Under the pieces are notes generated by a model. It was not told the origin of the DNA, searched no databases, and saw nothing but the letters and a program-made list of their open reading frames with translations. A stretch of DNA of 55,467 nucleotides from an uncultured Bacteroidota bacterium. GTDB lineage: Bacteria > Bacteroidota > Bacteroidia > AKYH767-A > 2013-40CM-41-45. A program made the translations under genes and the position numbers. Shown in pieces: positions 1 to 8,653 of this stretch; positions within the stretch are counted from its first letter, which is position 1, and each line of letters starts with the position of its first letter. The stretch covers positions 1 through 55,467 of the forward strand of contig CALMQM010000124.1 in NCBI GenBank assembly GCA_937871435.1, in the 5' to 3' direction.

Positions 1-90
1 TTCAAGAAGGAAATAATTTTAATGTGTGCATCTCCTTATGAAGCGATCGCTAATTCTCACTACGACGGATTTGTTAACCAATTGTCGTAG
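1..90 (+). CDS. 3' end of an unidentified gene
   Basis: An open frame enters from the left edge and stops at TAG 88-90. The 29 readable residues end in NSHYDGFVNQLS and look like ordinary coding sequence with mixed residues. The tail of a response-regulator-like or enzyme domain is possible, but I do not recognise the family. The gene would converge on the minus-strand T9SS gene that follows. The call rests only on an open frame of 30 codons, so it may be wrong. Confidence 0.4.
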   Translation, partial: FKKEIILMCASPYEAIANSHYDGFVNQLS

Positions 91-216
91 GCATTCATAT
101 TCTAAATATAAAAAAAATTTAAAGCGCTTCGATTGACATTCGTCCGGTGAAGAAACGTCGTGTGCTTAATTGAAAGTGAAAACAAATCAGTCCAAGCAGA
201 AAATGTTATAGTTCCA

Positions 217-1806
217 TCAATATTTCAACAACTTAGCAACAGTACCATCTTCCATTTTTATATAATAAACACCGGGAGAAAGATCGGAGATGTCCAGTTT
301 TTCTTCAGTTGACTTTAATTCGAATTGCTTGATTTTTAGTCCGGATTGTGAATATAAATTGGCATATTGAGATTTGTGTAAATTCATAAGCCACATATAG
401 TTCTGTGCTGGGTTTGGAAAAAAAATCAACTCTTGATTTGTAATCTCAGAAAGTGAATTGACAATCGGGTTTAATTTTGTAACGAGGACATCGTATCCTC
501 CATAGAATCCTGGAACATCCCCTCCCAAGCCTGTTGTATACCCCACTATAGCGTATCCTCTATCGTAAGATTGAAGAATATCCAAACCTTCCTCTCCAAA
601 TGGCCCGCCGACACAGAGCTGTGATTCAATTATTCCATTTGCAGCTATTTTTAAAAACCAAATATCCCAATCGTGATTCCCAATAACATCACCATCATTG
701 GAACCAGCTAAACCGGTCAATGCATATCCACTATCTCTTGTATTAATCACTGAATTCATCTGGTCCCAAGAAGTGCCACCATAAGCATTTTGCCACTCGA
801 TACTTCCCGAACTATCGGTCTTAATAGTCCATCCGTCTCCTGCTGATTGGTCATGTCGATTTAGTACATCGTCATCGTAAGAAATAGCACGACCAGTTAT
901 CACAAAACCAAAATCATCTGAAACACAACATGAGGAATTTCTTTCATAAAGACTCCCCCCATAAAATCTGGACCATTGAAATAATCCAACACTGTCTGTT
1001 TTAACTATCCAGTAATCTTTACCTCTATCCAATGGCAATTGCGCTTGTCCATCGTTACTTTCTGCAGTCCCGCTTAATATAAATCCCTGATCAGCGGTTT
1101 GTTTTACTTTATTCGCATTTTCATAACAACATCCTCCATAACATTGACTCCACAGTACATTACCCATTGAATCCATTTTTACTAACCAATAATCCTCAGA
1201 GCCATGATTCCCTGGGACAAGCGAATCATTGGATGTAGTTCCACCACATGCAATTAAGGATTTATCACTCAACTCAAGCAGAGAATAAAAACCTTCATAA
1301 CCCGAACTTCCAATACATTTTTGCCACAACAAATTTCCAGAACCATCCATTTTTATCAACCATGCATCACTTCCTCCATGATTTCCAATGACATCCCCAT
1401 CGCTTGAAAAGGTGGTACCTCCAATAATAAAATTAGGGCCAGATGTAATAACGCAAAGAGCCATATCACGCATGGTACCTCCCATTGTCTTAGCCCATTC
1501 CAAAGATCCATTTTTACTCACTTTGAATATCCAAAAATCATCACATTGAAAGGCGGCACAATTCCCACCGTGGTATCCTGTCACATCAAAATCACTTGAT
1601 GATGTTGAACCAACAACAACAAATCCTGAATCTTGTGCCTGACAAACAGCATATGCAAAATCATCCCTACTACCACCAAAATTTCTAACCCAATCAACAG
1701 ATTGAGCGGAAAGCCCATTGATATAAAGGGTACAGAAAAAACAAAATATGACAAATCCCAAAAAAGTATGCCTACGCCCAGTATAAATTATCAAACGTGA
1801 CATCAT
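217..1806 (-). CDS. T9SS-sorted beta-propeller-like repeat protein
   Basis: Predicted secreted protein of 529 residues. A signal peptide covers about residues 1-35 (hydrophobic FLGFVIFCFFCTLYINGLSAQ). The body is made of about eight repeats of roughly 50 residues with the pattern GGS-DD-A, D-GF-G-T-S-DGDV-G-HGG-D-W-K-D-G-W, as in SBBP/delta-60-type propellers. The last 75 residues are a type A sorting domain: FFPNPAQNY, then YSQSGLKIKQFEL, then LSPGVYYIKMEDG and a C-terminal LLKY. It would be exported by Sec, then by T9SS to the cell surface. Two adjacent ATG codons (1806 and 1803) are possible starts, and the ATGA at the start overlaps the stop of the sorting-domain remnant upstream. The ligand or function cannot be read from the sequence. 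Confidence 0.85.
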   Translation of the reverse strand: MMSRLIIYTGRRHTFLGFVIFCFFCTLYINGLSAQSVDWVRNFGGSRDDFAYAVCQAQDSGFVVVGSTSSSDFDVTGYHGGNCAAFQCDDFWIFKVSKNGSLEWAKTMGGTMRDMALCVITSGPNFIIGGTTFSSDGDVIGNHGGSDAWLIKMDGSGNLLWQKCIGSSGYEGFYSLLELSDKSLIACGGTTSNDSLVPGNHGSEDYWLVKMDSMGNVLWSQCYGGCCYENANKVKQTADQGFILSGTAESNDGQAQLPLDRGKDYWIVKTDSVGLFQWSRFYGGSLYERNSSCCVSDDFGFVITGRAISYDDDVLNRHDQSAGDGWTIKTDSSGSIEWQNAYGGTSWDQMNSVINTRDSGYALTGLAGSNDGDVIGNHDWDIWFLKIAANGIIESQLCVGGPFGEEGLDILQSYDRGYAIVGYTTGLGGDVPGFYGGYDVLVTKLNPIVNSLSEITNQELIFFPNPAQNYMWLMNLHKSQYANLYSQSGLKIKQFELKSTEEKLDISDLSPGVYYIKMEDGTVAKLLKY

Positions 1807-1967
1807 AGCTTTACAATTTTATAACTATTTCCTTTTTCATCTGTGATATAATAAACACCACTTGGATAATTTTCTAAATTGATCATAGAATTATTGGCAA
1901 CAATATTTCCACATAATATTTGCTTCCCAAAAATATCATACATGGTAGATTCAAGGTTCTAATGCAA
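1803..1967 (-). pseudogene. Truncated T9SS sorting-domain remnant
   Basis: On the minus strand a 5'-truncated frame of about 54 codons encodes the second half of a type A sorting domain: NLESTMYDIFGKQILCGN, then a segment ending NYPSGVYYITDEKGN, then SYKIVKL and TGA at 1805-1803. No signal peptide, body or first half of the sorting domain is present, and an in-frame TAG lies just upstream of NLEST. The fragment begins inside one arm of a 25-base inverted repeat. Its stop overlaps the ATG of the next gene by an ATGA. It reads as the tail of a lost T9SS cargo gene. Confidence 0.7.
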
Positions 1968-2010
1968 CATAAAAATAATACTATATTGCATTAGAACCTT
2001 AAATCTACCA
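1943..2010. repeat. 25-base quasi-palindrome with 18-base loop
   Basis: Arm one is 1943-1967 and arm two 1986-2010. They are reverse complements with a single mismatch (C at 1952 in arm one, A at 2001 in arm two gives T on the other strand). The right-hand side of the coding remnant lies inside arm one, so arm one looks native and arm two looks like an inverted copy. Transcribed on either strand it would form a long hairpin. There is no U-run of the kind expected for a terminator. Confidence 0.85.
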
Positions 2011-2244
2011 AACAATAAATCAATAGTGTGCGAAACGAAACGATAAATAGTTATGAACAGATGGCGAAAAATGCATGAATTTCAAGAATAATAAATTCAG
2101 AGGAATGTTAAATTATTACGTACGATTCTATGGTATAATCGTTCTAAATGAAATTCCCAGAAAATATAAAGTCATTTTGAATGTAAAATATTAGTTGTGA
2201 ATTTCTGTACTACGATAAAATTCTTTGCTTTCCAATGATCGTAA

Positions 2245-2316
2245 ATCCTGAAAGGATGAAATTATTATAGAAAATAAATAGAAAAGGAAACAAAACCCTG
2301 AAAGGGTGAAATTATT
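2245..2316. repeat. Two hairpin-bearing direct repeats
   Basis: The repeats lie at 2247-2266 and 2297-2316, are identical at 19 of 20 positions and are spaced 50 bases apart. Each, with its preceding base(s), contains a five-base-pair hairpin around GAA: ATCCT-GAA-AGGAT in the first and ACCCT-GAA-AGGGT in the second. The T-to-C change in one arm is matched by A-to-G in the other, so pairing is kept. Each hairpin is followed by GAAATTATT. This suggests short REP-like intergenic elements. Confidence 0.7.
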
Positions 2317-2467
2317 GGGAGAAATTTCGAAGAATAAATTTTGGATCGTATTTATACAATGACTACTGAAAAAACATGACTTTAGTACTAAATTGATTGA
2401 TTAGACATATTATTTAAATTGAAGTTCACCTATAAAATATTTATCCTATTATATTGGCTACATATTA

Positions 2468-2512
2468 AACCACAGAGGAACGCAGAGGACGCACAAAAGG
2501 ACTCAGAGAAGG
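2468..2512. repeat. CACAGAGGA-type intergenic repeat
   Basis: A purine-rich run with imperfect internal repeats of about 11 bases (CCACAGAGGAA, CGCAGAGGACG, CACAAAAGGAC, TCAGAGAAGG). Motifs of this style recur between genes in Bacteroidota and some other bacteria. No coding frame supports it as protein. Function unknown. Confidence 0.4.
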
Positions 2513-2556
2513 GAAAGTATTTTTCACTTCGTTTCTGCTGAGCCGGAAAAAGCTTG

Positions 2557-2592
2557 AAAAAAAAGCGGATACCAAATGGCATCCGCTTTTTT
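2557..2592 (-). terminator. Intrinsic terminator after psd
   Basis: A ten-base-pair stem AAAAGCGGAT / ATCCGCTTTT (2561-2570 and 2581-2590) with a ten-base loop, flanked by A and T runs on both sides. It lies 22 bases past the psd stop and could work in both directions. Confidence 0.9.
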
Positions 2593-2613
2593 GTTACTTA
2601 GGAAATGTAAGGG

Positions 2614-3270
2614 TTAAAGCTCTGCGAGGATTGTTTCTCCTCCACGAACTTTTTGATCCATGTTCACTTTAATTTTGGCAGTCAATGGCAGGAAAACATC
2701 CACACGCGAACCAAATTTTATAAATCCCAGTTCATCTCCTTGTTTTACTACATGATCTTGTTTGGGATAACATACAATTCTTCTGGCGAGTGCGCCGGCG
2801 ATTTGTCGAACGAGAACTGACACTCCGGAATGTGTTTCAATCACAACTGTTGTTCGTTCATTTTCAGTAGATGATTTTGGATGCCATGCAACCAGATATA
2901 AGCCGGGATGATATTTACAAAAAGTGATCTTTCCGCTCACAGGATAACGATTCACATGTACATTGATGGGCGACATAAAGATTGACACCTGGATTCTTTT
3001 GTCCTTCAATACTTCGCCTTCTTCAGTTTCTTCTATCACTACTACTTTTCCATCAGCCGGACAGATCACGAGTTTGTCATTCGAAATAAGGTTTCGTGAA
3101 GGGTGACGAAAAAATTGAAGCACGATTAAAAATAATGCAATTGTTACAATCAATATACATGTTCTGATGAAAGGGTAATCTTCCAGAAATTGTAATGCCA
3201 ACAGATTCAATGCAAGCGACACTACAAGTGTAATGGCAAGGGACGCATATCCTTCTTTGTGAATGGTCAT
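2614..3270 (-). CDS. psd: Phosphatidylserine decarboxylase
   Basis: Decarboxylates phosphatidylserine to phosphatidylethanolamine at the inner membrane. The 218-residue protein has two N-terminal membrane segments (about residues 8-28 and 33-53). Then comes the catalytic core: PADGKVV, FMSPINVHVNRYP, the YHPG motif, and a self-cleavage site at GFIKFGSRVDVFLP, where the Gly-Ser bond is cut to form the pyruvoyl group. This is the short proenzyme type common in Bacteroidota. It is the last gene of a same-strand run after cdsA, with a strong terminator behind it. The start at MTIHKEG leaves the first membrane segment whole. Confidence 0.93.
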   Translation of the reverse strand: MTIHKEGYASLAITLVVSLALNLLALQFLEDYPFIRTCILIVTIALFLIVLQFFRHPSRNLISNDKLVICPADGKVVVIEETEEGEVLKDKRIQVSIFMSPINVHVNRYPVSGKITFCKYHPGLYLVAWHPKSSTENERTTVVIETHSGVSVLVRQIAGALARRIVCYPKQDHVVKQGDELGFIKFGSRVDVFLPLTAKIKVNMDQKVRGGETILAEL

Positions 3271-3432
3271 GTGTTCAAAGGGTTTTTTCGCTATTCGCGG
3301 ACGAAGATACTATTTGTGGCGAATTACGGATAGTATTGAAAGCAAAGCATTTGAATTTCATTGAAAAAATGTGATTCTTTGGAATTGAAGCGCTTGGAAA
3401 GCCGTACAAGAATCGAAATGACGATCTGTCAA

Positions 3433-4251
3433 TCAGGCGAACATCAGCAGATAGAAAAAGACAAATGGCGCAGCGATAAACAAACCGTCAAAACGATCCA
3501 ATACTCCACCATGACCCGGCAGGAGAGAAGAGGAATCTTTGATTTGGATACTTCTTTTGAATAATGATTCAACGAGATCACCAAGTGTGCCGGTCACGAT
3601 GATGATTGCTGCCATGATGTACCAGTTCAATGGATCCAGGTTGGTATAGTACATCGCGATGATATACGCTACAACAGCAGTCAGGAGAACACCACCGCCG
3701 ACTCCTTCCCAGGTTTTCTTTGGCGAAATACGTTCGAATAATTTCGTTTTACCTAACCAACGACCTGCCAGGTATGCACCGGTATCGTTGGCCCAAAGCA
3801 GCAGAAAGAATCCAAGAATATTTGTTCCGTGGTAATTTTCTTTATCATGTCCCTGGAAAGCGATGAGATAAAACATAAATACAGGAATCGCGATATAAAA
3901 AATACCGAGTAGTGTATAGGCAATATTGCTGAACGGTTTTTCCGCTTTGGTAAATAATTCACGGATAAAAATAAAATACGGCAGAATGAAGAGCAGGGGA
4001 AGTAAATTGAGTTGAATCATAAAACTGCTGTTCAAAAACGGAGAAAGAAAAGGAGCAAGTCCAATAATAATTCCGTAAGTACTCTGCGGTTTTATTCCTT
4101 CACCGGATGTAAGCGAATAAAATTCACGAAGAGCGAGAAATACCATCAGCATGAGGAGTAAAAGAAAACTCCATTCACTGTAAAGGATAGCGAAAATTAC
4201 AATCGCGGAACCGATAAGAGCAGTAAAAAGTCTTTGAAAAAAATTGCTCAC
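3433..4251 (-). CDS. cdsA: Phosphatidate cytidylyltransferase
   Basis: Makes CDP-diacylglycerol from phosphatidic acid and CTP, the precursor for phosphatidylserine and phosphatidylglycerol. The 272-residue protein is a string of about seven to eight membrane segments. Near the C-terminus it has the CDP-DAG synthase signature: SLFKRSIQIKDSS, then LLPGHGGVLDRFDG. Its start overlaps the DUF2007 stop by four bases (ATGA), so the two are translationally coupled. Grouping with psd places two steps of phosphatidylethanolamine synthesis side by side; the phosphatidylserine synthase itself is not in the window. Confidence 0.95.
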   Translation of the reverse strand: MSNFFQRLFTALIGSAIVIFAILYSEWSFLLLLMLMVFLALREFYSLTSGEGIKPQSTYGIIIGLAPFLSPFLNSSFMIQLNLLPLLFILPYFIFIRELFTKAEKPFSNIAYTLLGIFYIAIPVFMFYLIAFQGHDKENYHGTNILGFFLLLWANDTGAYLAGRWLGKTKLFERISPKKTWEGVGGGVLLTAVVAYIIAMYYTNLDPLNWYIMAAIIIVTGTLGDLVESLFKRSIQIKDSSSLLPGHGGVLDRFDGLFIAAPFVFFYLLMFA

Positions 4252-4454
4252 AGTTGATTTTGTTCAATGATATTCCGTGCAAGAATAGCATTTTCTTCCG
4301 TCACATACAATTCAATTTCACCGATGGTGATATAACTGGAGTCTCTCTTGTCAACGGATACCGATTCAATTCCGGCATCACGAAGAACGGCCTGAACAAT
4401 CTCCGCCATGTGAAGCTTGTCGCTTGAATAAATGCATTCCCAGCCGCTTTCCAT
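4248..4454 (-). CDS. DUF2007 family small protein
   Basis: A 68-residue protein of the DUF2007 type, sometimes described as putative signal-transducing proteins. Visible traits are WECIYSS near the start, an amphipathic helix AEIVQAVLRDAGIES, and IELYVTEENAILARNIIEQ near the end, a compact alpha/beta fold without signal peptide or membrane segment. It sits three bases after the LUD gene and overlaps cdsA by four bases. Biochemical function is unknown. Confidence 0.8.
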   Translation of the reverse strand: MESGWECIYSSDKLHMAEIVQAVLRDAGIESVSVDKRDSSYITIGEIELYVTEENAILARNIIEQNQL

Positions 4455-4457
4455 AAT

Positions 4458-5114
4458 TTAATTTTCCGGAGGAGTCTGATCATCGACGAGAAAAACCATA
4501 ATATCTCTCGGGCCATGTGCGGGTGTTACAAGTGTTTTCTCAATATCCGCTGTTCTGCTTGGACCTGTAAGAGAAGCAATCATGGATGGAAGTTGTTCCC
4601 CGTATTTACTTTTTAATTTTTGCAAAGCATCTTTCAACTCAGGAACAATCTGAGAAGTATAAGCAAGGATAATGTGTGTGGTAGGTACAACAAACAACTG
4701 TCGCCCGGAACCTAATTTGGAAGAAATAATAACTGAACCGAGTCGCGCTACCAATGCTTCGCATGAAGTAACAGCAACAACACCTTCCGGATAATCAACA
4801 CTGTTTTTCAGGTAAGGGAATTCAACCTGATCCATAAGCTTCGTAATTTTTTCTTCACGACAATGGATCATTTTCCAGCCCTTCTCTTGTGCAAGTGTTA
4901 CCAGGTGTTCGAGGAATTCCAGTTCTGTTTCACAAAAAACAAACTGACCACCAATTTTAGAAAAAGAGCGTGCAAATTGTTCTTCCAGACTCTCATTGGT
5001 CGTGCTGTACACATTTTTATCCCAGTCAATGTTGGGGAAACGTGCATTGGTTTTATGAATCAACGCTTGTCGAATCTTCTTAAGTATCTTTTCACGTGTT
5101 GTACTATCCTGCAT
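4458..5114 (-). CDS. LUD domain protein (LutC/YkgG-like)
   Basis: A 218-residue cytoplasmic protein of the LUD family, related to LutC of the lactate oxidation complex. Supporting stretches are EGVVAVTSCEALVARLGSV, then SGRQLFVVPTTHIILAYTSQ, then SLTGPSRTADIEKTLVTPAHGP with LVDDQ at the end. No lutA or lutB partner is nearby, so a role in lactate use is not supported here. Neighbours are ftsH upstream and DUF2007-cdsA-psd downstream, an arrangement common in this phylum. Confidence 0.85.
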   Translation of the reverse strand: MQDSTTREKILKKIRQALIHKTNARFPNIDWDKNVYSTTNESLEEQFARSFSKIGGQFVFCETELEFLEHLVTLAQEKGWKMIHCREEKITKLMDQVEFPYLKNSVDYPEGVVAVTSCEALVARLGSVIISSKLGSGRQLFVVPTTHIILAYTSQIVPELKDALQKLKSKYGEQLPSMIASLTGPSRTADIEKTLVTPAHGPRDIMVFLVDDQTPPEN

Positions 5115-5175
5115 AATCAGAAGGTCGATGTTGGCTTTGTGTTTGATGCCGTTTACAAATTACGTGAATAAGAGA

Positions 5176-7263
5176 TCAGGATGGTTCTTTGTTTTCATCT
5201 ACGGCAGCAGGTGGATTGACAGGAGGGAGGGCAGCAGGTTTTTCTTCCTTCCCATTGGAAGAGCCGTTAGGTGTTGAAGCGGAGAGCAGAGGAATTTCAG
5301 GTTTGTCTTCCCATTTCCGTTTGCCGAAAATCTGTTCCAGATCTTCCTTGAAAATAACTTCTCTTTCCAATAAACGACCTGCAAGCTGCGACAGTTGTTC
5401 TTTATGCTGCAACAGAAGATCTTTCGTTCTTGCATAAGCAAAGTCAATCATTTTCTTTACTTCCGTGTCAATGGTTTCCGCGGTTTGTTCACTATATGGT
5501 TTGTTGAAATTATATTCCTGCTGACCGGAACTGTCGTAGAAGCTGATGTTTCCAATCTTCTCATTCAATCCGTAAATCGTCACCATGGCATACGCTTGTT
5601 TGGTGATTTTCTCGAGATCACTGAGAGCACCGGTAGAAATTTTGCCGAAGATGATGTCTTCAGCAACACGTCCGCCTAAAGCTGCACAGATTTCATCCAT
5701 TAACTGATCGGTGGTTGTGATTTGTCGTTCTTCCGGAAGATACCAGGCAGCTCCGAGAGAATTCCCGCGTGGAACAATCGTTACCTTGATAAGTGGATGC
5801 GCGTGTTCAAGCAACCAGCTTACCGATGCATGTCCGGCTTCATGGTAGGCAATAACTTTTTTCTCCTGCGGTGAGATGATTTTATTTTTCTTTTCCAGTC
5901 CACCGATGATTCTGTCGATCGCATCAAGAAAATCCTGTTTGTCGATGCTGGTTTTGTTTTTCCGTGCAGCGATCAAAGCAGCTTCGTTACACACATTAGC
6001 AATATCGGCACCGGAGAAGCCGGGAGTCTGACGTGCAAGAAAATCAATGTCAAGCGTGTCGTTAATTTTCAAAGGCTTCAGGTGAACAAGGAAAATTGCT
6101 TTTCTTCCGTTGACATCCGGAAGTTCAACATAGATCTGACGATCGAATCGTCCGGGACGAAGCAATGCGCGATCCAGAATATCCGCTCTGTTGGTAGCGG
6201 CAAGAATGATCACACCGGAGTTGCTTCCGAAACCATCCATTTCGGTGAGTAATTGGTTGAGTGTACTTTCCCGTTCATCGTTCGCGGAGAAAGAAGGCGA
6301 TTTGCCGCGCGCTCTTCCGATTGCATCAATTTCATCAATGAAAATAATACAAGGCGCTTTTTCTTTGGCCTGACGGAAAAGATCGCGAACCCTGGAAGCT
6401 CCTACACCCACAAACATCTCAACGAAATCGGAGCCGGACAGAGAAAAGAAAGGTACTTGTGCTTCACCGGCAACAGCTTTTGCAAGCAAGGTCTTACCGG
6501 TACCAGGAGGTCCTACAAGCAAAGCGCCACGTGGAATTTTTCCTCCGAGTGTAGTGTATTTTTTAGGGGTCTTCAGGAAGTCGACGATTTCCATCACCTC
6601 CACCTTTGCTTCTTCCAAACCTGCTACATCATTGAAAGTAACACGAACCTGCAGGTCTTTATCGAAGAGTTGAGCTTTTGATTTTCCGATATTGAAAATC
6701 TGGCTTCCGCCACCACCACCTCCCATACGTCGCATGATGAACACCCAAATAACAATGAAGAATCCGATCGGCAACAACCAGTTCAGGATGATGTCCCAAT
6801 AGGAATGGCTGTCCTGCTCGTAATCAATACTGATCTTTTCTTCAGGCGCAAAAGATTTCTGGGCTTCATCCACTTTCTTGGCGAAAAGTTCAGCCGGGCC
6901 TGTGTTGAGGTAATAATGCGGTCCGGGATTTTCTACATTGCCCCAGGTTTTAAAACGGACATCTTTGTATTTCGGATCACTAAGCTTGTCTTTTTTAATG
7001 GTGATGTGCGCGACATCGCCGGTGACAACAATTTTATCTACATCTTTTGTCATGAGCATAGTACGTTCGAAATCATCGAACATAATTTTACGCTCTGCTG
7101 TTCCCCACTGAAAAAACTGTGTGATGATCAGGATGACAATGATGATACCGTAGATCCAATAGAAATTAAAGTTGAAGCGGGGAGAATTTGGAAATTTTTT
7201 TCCGTCTTTCCCGCCTTTAGGCTGACCGCCCTGTGATTCGTTGCTTCTGTTGTTATCGCTCAT
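5176..7263 (-). CDS. ftsH: ATP-dependent zinc metalloprotease FtsH
   Basis: Membrane-anchored AAA+ protease that degrades misfolded membrane proteins and short-lived regulators. From the ATG at 7263 it has 695 residues: a charged N-terminus, membrane helix at about 34-53, periplasmic domain, second helix at about 165-177, a GGGGGG linker, Walker A GPPGTGKT at 251-258, Walker B IIFIDEID at about 306-313, and zinc site HEAGH at 474-478. The C-terminal tail is rich in Pro and Glu. A further in-frame Met at 7320 would add 19 residues unlike the family, so the start [10 protein letters not shown] is preferred. It lies 83 bases after rsfS on the same strand. Confidence 0.97.
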   Translation of the reverse strand: MSDNNRSNESQGGQPKGGKDGKKFPNSPRFNFNFYWIYGIIIVILIITQFFQWGTAERKIMFDDFERTMLMTKDVDKIVVTGDVAHITIKKDKLSDPKYKDVRFKTWGNVENPGPHYYLNTGPAELFAKKVDEAQKSFAPEEKISIDYEQDSHSYWDIILNWLLPIGFFIVIWVFIMRRMGGGGGGSQIFNIGKSKAQLFDKDLQVRVTFNDVAGLEEAKVEVMEIVDFLKTPKKYTTLGGKIPRGALLVGPPGTGKTLLAKAVAGEAQVPFFSLSGSDFVEMFVGVGASRVRDLFRQAKEKAPCIIFIDEIDAIGRARGKSPSFSANDERESTLNQLLTEMDGFGSNSGVIILAATNRADILDRALLRPGRFDRQIYVELPDVNGRKAIFLVHLKPLKINDTLDIDFLARQTPGFSGADIANVCNEAALIAARKNKTSIDKQDFLDAIDRIIGGLEKKNKIISPQEKKVIAYHEAGHASVSWLLEHAHPLIKVTIVPRGNSLGAAWYLPEERQITTTDQLMDEICAALGGRVAEDIIFGKISTGALSDLEKITKQAYAMVTIYGLNEKIGNISFYDSSGQQEYNFNKPYSEQTAETIDTEVKKMIDFAYARTKDLLLQHKEQLSQLAGRLLEREVIFKEDLEQIFGKRKWEDKPEIPLLSASTPNGSSNGKEEKPAALPPVNPPAAVDENKEPS

Positions 7264-7346
7264 GGAAAATATAATCGTATACGAATGACAAACATGATAC
7301 CTCAATACGGTATCCGACAATTCGTCATCTTTAACAAAGTTAAGGA

Positions 7347-7763
7347 TTAATAGTTACTTGCAATGCGCTGAATTTCGGCGTCTGCCCACAGCCGCTCGAT
7401 ACCATAAAATTCCCGTTGTTCCTGACGGAAAATGTGGGCGACTACGTTGACATAATCAAGCAGAATCCATTCGGAATTTGATATTCCTTCACGGTGAAGT
7501 GGATCTTCCTCCTGTTTTTTGAATACAAATTCTTCTACAGAACGCGCAATGGCATCGACGTGAGTCCTGGAATCAGCGTGGCAGACTACAAAAAAATCAG
7601 CCACAGCATTTTTTAAATTTCGGAGATCAATACAGACTATGTCTTTCCCTTTTTTTTCCTGCATGCCTTCCACTATCCAATCCTTCATGCGCTCAGATTC
7701 GTCTATCTTTTTCGCAGGTTTTTTTGTTACCTTTCGCGAAGGAGATTTAGTCTTTTTGATCAT
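7347..7763 (-). CDS. rsfS: Ribosome silencing factor RsfS
   Basis: Binds L14 of the large ribosomal subunit and blocks subunit joining when nutrients are scarce. In this 138-residue protein the core spans about residues 25-135: DIVCIDLRNLKNAVADFFVV, SRTHVDAIARSVEEF, GISNSEWILLDYVNVVAHIF and REFYGIERLWADA. About 22 lysine-rich residues precede the core. It is the first gene of the rsfS-ftsH run and divergent from birA. A TACTTTTG box on the minus strand at 7805-7798 is a candidate -7 element, though I see no good -33 match. Confidence 0.95.
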   Translation of the reverse strand: MIKKTKSPSRKVTKKPAKKIDESERMKDWIVEGMQEKKGKDIVCIDLRNLKNAVADFFVVCHADSRTHVDAIARSVEEFVFKKQEEDPLHREGISNSEWILLDYVNVVAHIFRQEQREFYGIERLWADAEIQRIASNY

Positions 7764-7863
7764 TCTTCAGTTTAAGTGGTTATCAGGATTTAGGACGCAA
7801 AAGTACTGAAAATATTGTCGACACTTAAAGGTATTCCGTTCCTTAGCCTTGCTTTATTGTCTT

Positions 7864-8625
7864 ATGCAAAAAGAGTTAACAACCTTATTCACAGGAAGGC
7901 AGCTCATTTCGTTGGGAACTGTAATGTCTACCAATTCCTATCTGGCGGATTTGTTGAAAATGCGCATGATGCCGGAAGGAACTTTGCTTAAGGCTTCCGT
8001 TCAATCCGCGGGCAGAGGGCAAGGGGATTCCCGTTGGTTTAGTGAAAAAGGGAAAAATATGCTGCTTAGCTTTGCCTTTTACCCTTCTTTTCTGGATGTA
8101 AAAGACATTTTTCTACTAAATAAAGCATACTCCCTGGGTATTTTCGATTACACCTTTCATCTTCTCGGTGAAAAAGTGAAAGTCAAATGGCCCAATGATA
8201 TTTACTGGGAAAACAAGAAGATTTGCGGAATTCTTGTTGAAAACCAAATTAACAGCAGTTCTGTAAATCAATCTATTCTGGGGATAGGTTTGAATCTTAA
8301 CCAGGACACTTTTCCGGATCATTTGACACAGGCAGTTTCGGTATGCCAGATACTCGGTAAAGAACTGCTTCTCGAACAGGAGATTTTTTCACTCTGTAAT
8401 TTCATTGAATACAGGTACCTCCAGTTAAAAAGAGGGGAATTTGATGCGCTGAATTCCGATTATTTAAAAGTTCTCTACCGTTTTGAAGAGTGGTTCCCTT
8501 ATACCAGTAACGGAGAAAATTTTGAAGGTAAAATCACAGGAATTGATCAACATGGTAGATTGACTCTGGAAAGAAAAGATGGGAGAATTCAGCATTTCGA
8601 AACAAAAGAAATTCAGTTTGTCTGA
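7864..8625 (+). CDS. birA: Biotin--protein ligase
   Basis: Attaches biotin to the carrier domain of acetyl-CoA carboxylase. From ATG 7864 it has 253 residues with the catalytic motifs STNSYLADLL, SAGRGQGDSRWFSEKGKN, VKWPNDIYWENKKICGILVE and ILGIGLNLNQ, and a small C-terminal beta domain. There is no N-terminal helix-turn-helix, so it is a ligase without the repressor role. An in-frame start at 7849 would add only MLYCL and is less likely. Divergent from rsfS. Confidence 0.94.
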   Translation: MQKELTTLFTGRQLISLGTVMSTNSYLADLLKMRMMPEGTLLKASVQSAGRGQGDSRWFSEKGKNMLLSFAFYPSFLDVKDIFLLNKAYSLGIFDYTFHLLGEKVKVKWPNDIYWENKKICGILVENQINSSSVNQSILGIGLNLNQDTFPDHLTQAVSVCQILGKELLLEQEIFSLCNFIEYRYLQLKRGEFDALNSDYLKVLYRFEEWFPYTSNGENFEGKITGIDQHGRLTLERKDGRIQHFETKEIQFV

Positions 8626-8653
8626 TAAAAACCTGAACTCTCCCGGATTAATA

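Larger units (their letters stand above)
2011..2556. other. Gene-free stretch with small repeat elements
   Basis: This stretch between the remnant and the psd terminator has no convincing coding frame on either strand and is AT-rich. It holds two 20-base repeats that each contain a small hairpin (2245-2316) and a purine-rich CACAGAGGA-type motif (2468-2512). The rest shows nothing I can name. Confidence 0.7.

Noticed and set aside
2247-2316. Possible CRISPR-like repeat unit (20-base repeats, 30-base spacer)
   Set aside because: Only two copies, the repeats carry a short hairpin rather than a typical CRISPR repeat, and no cas gene is present.
3361-3564. Plus-strand frame of 67 codons overlapping the 3' end of cdsA
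   Set aside because: Mostly inside cdsA on the other strand; no family signs.
6253-6681. Plus-strand frame of 142 codons inside ftsH
   Set aside because: Antisense shadow; ftsH motifs on the minus strand are complete.
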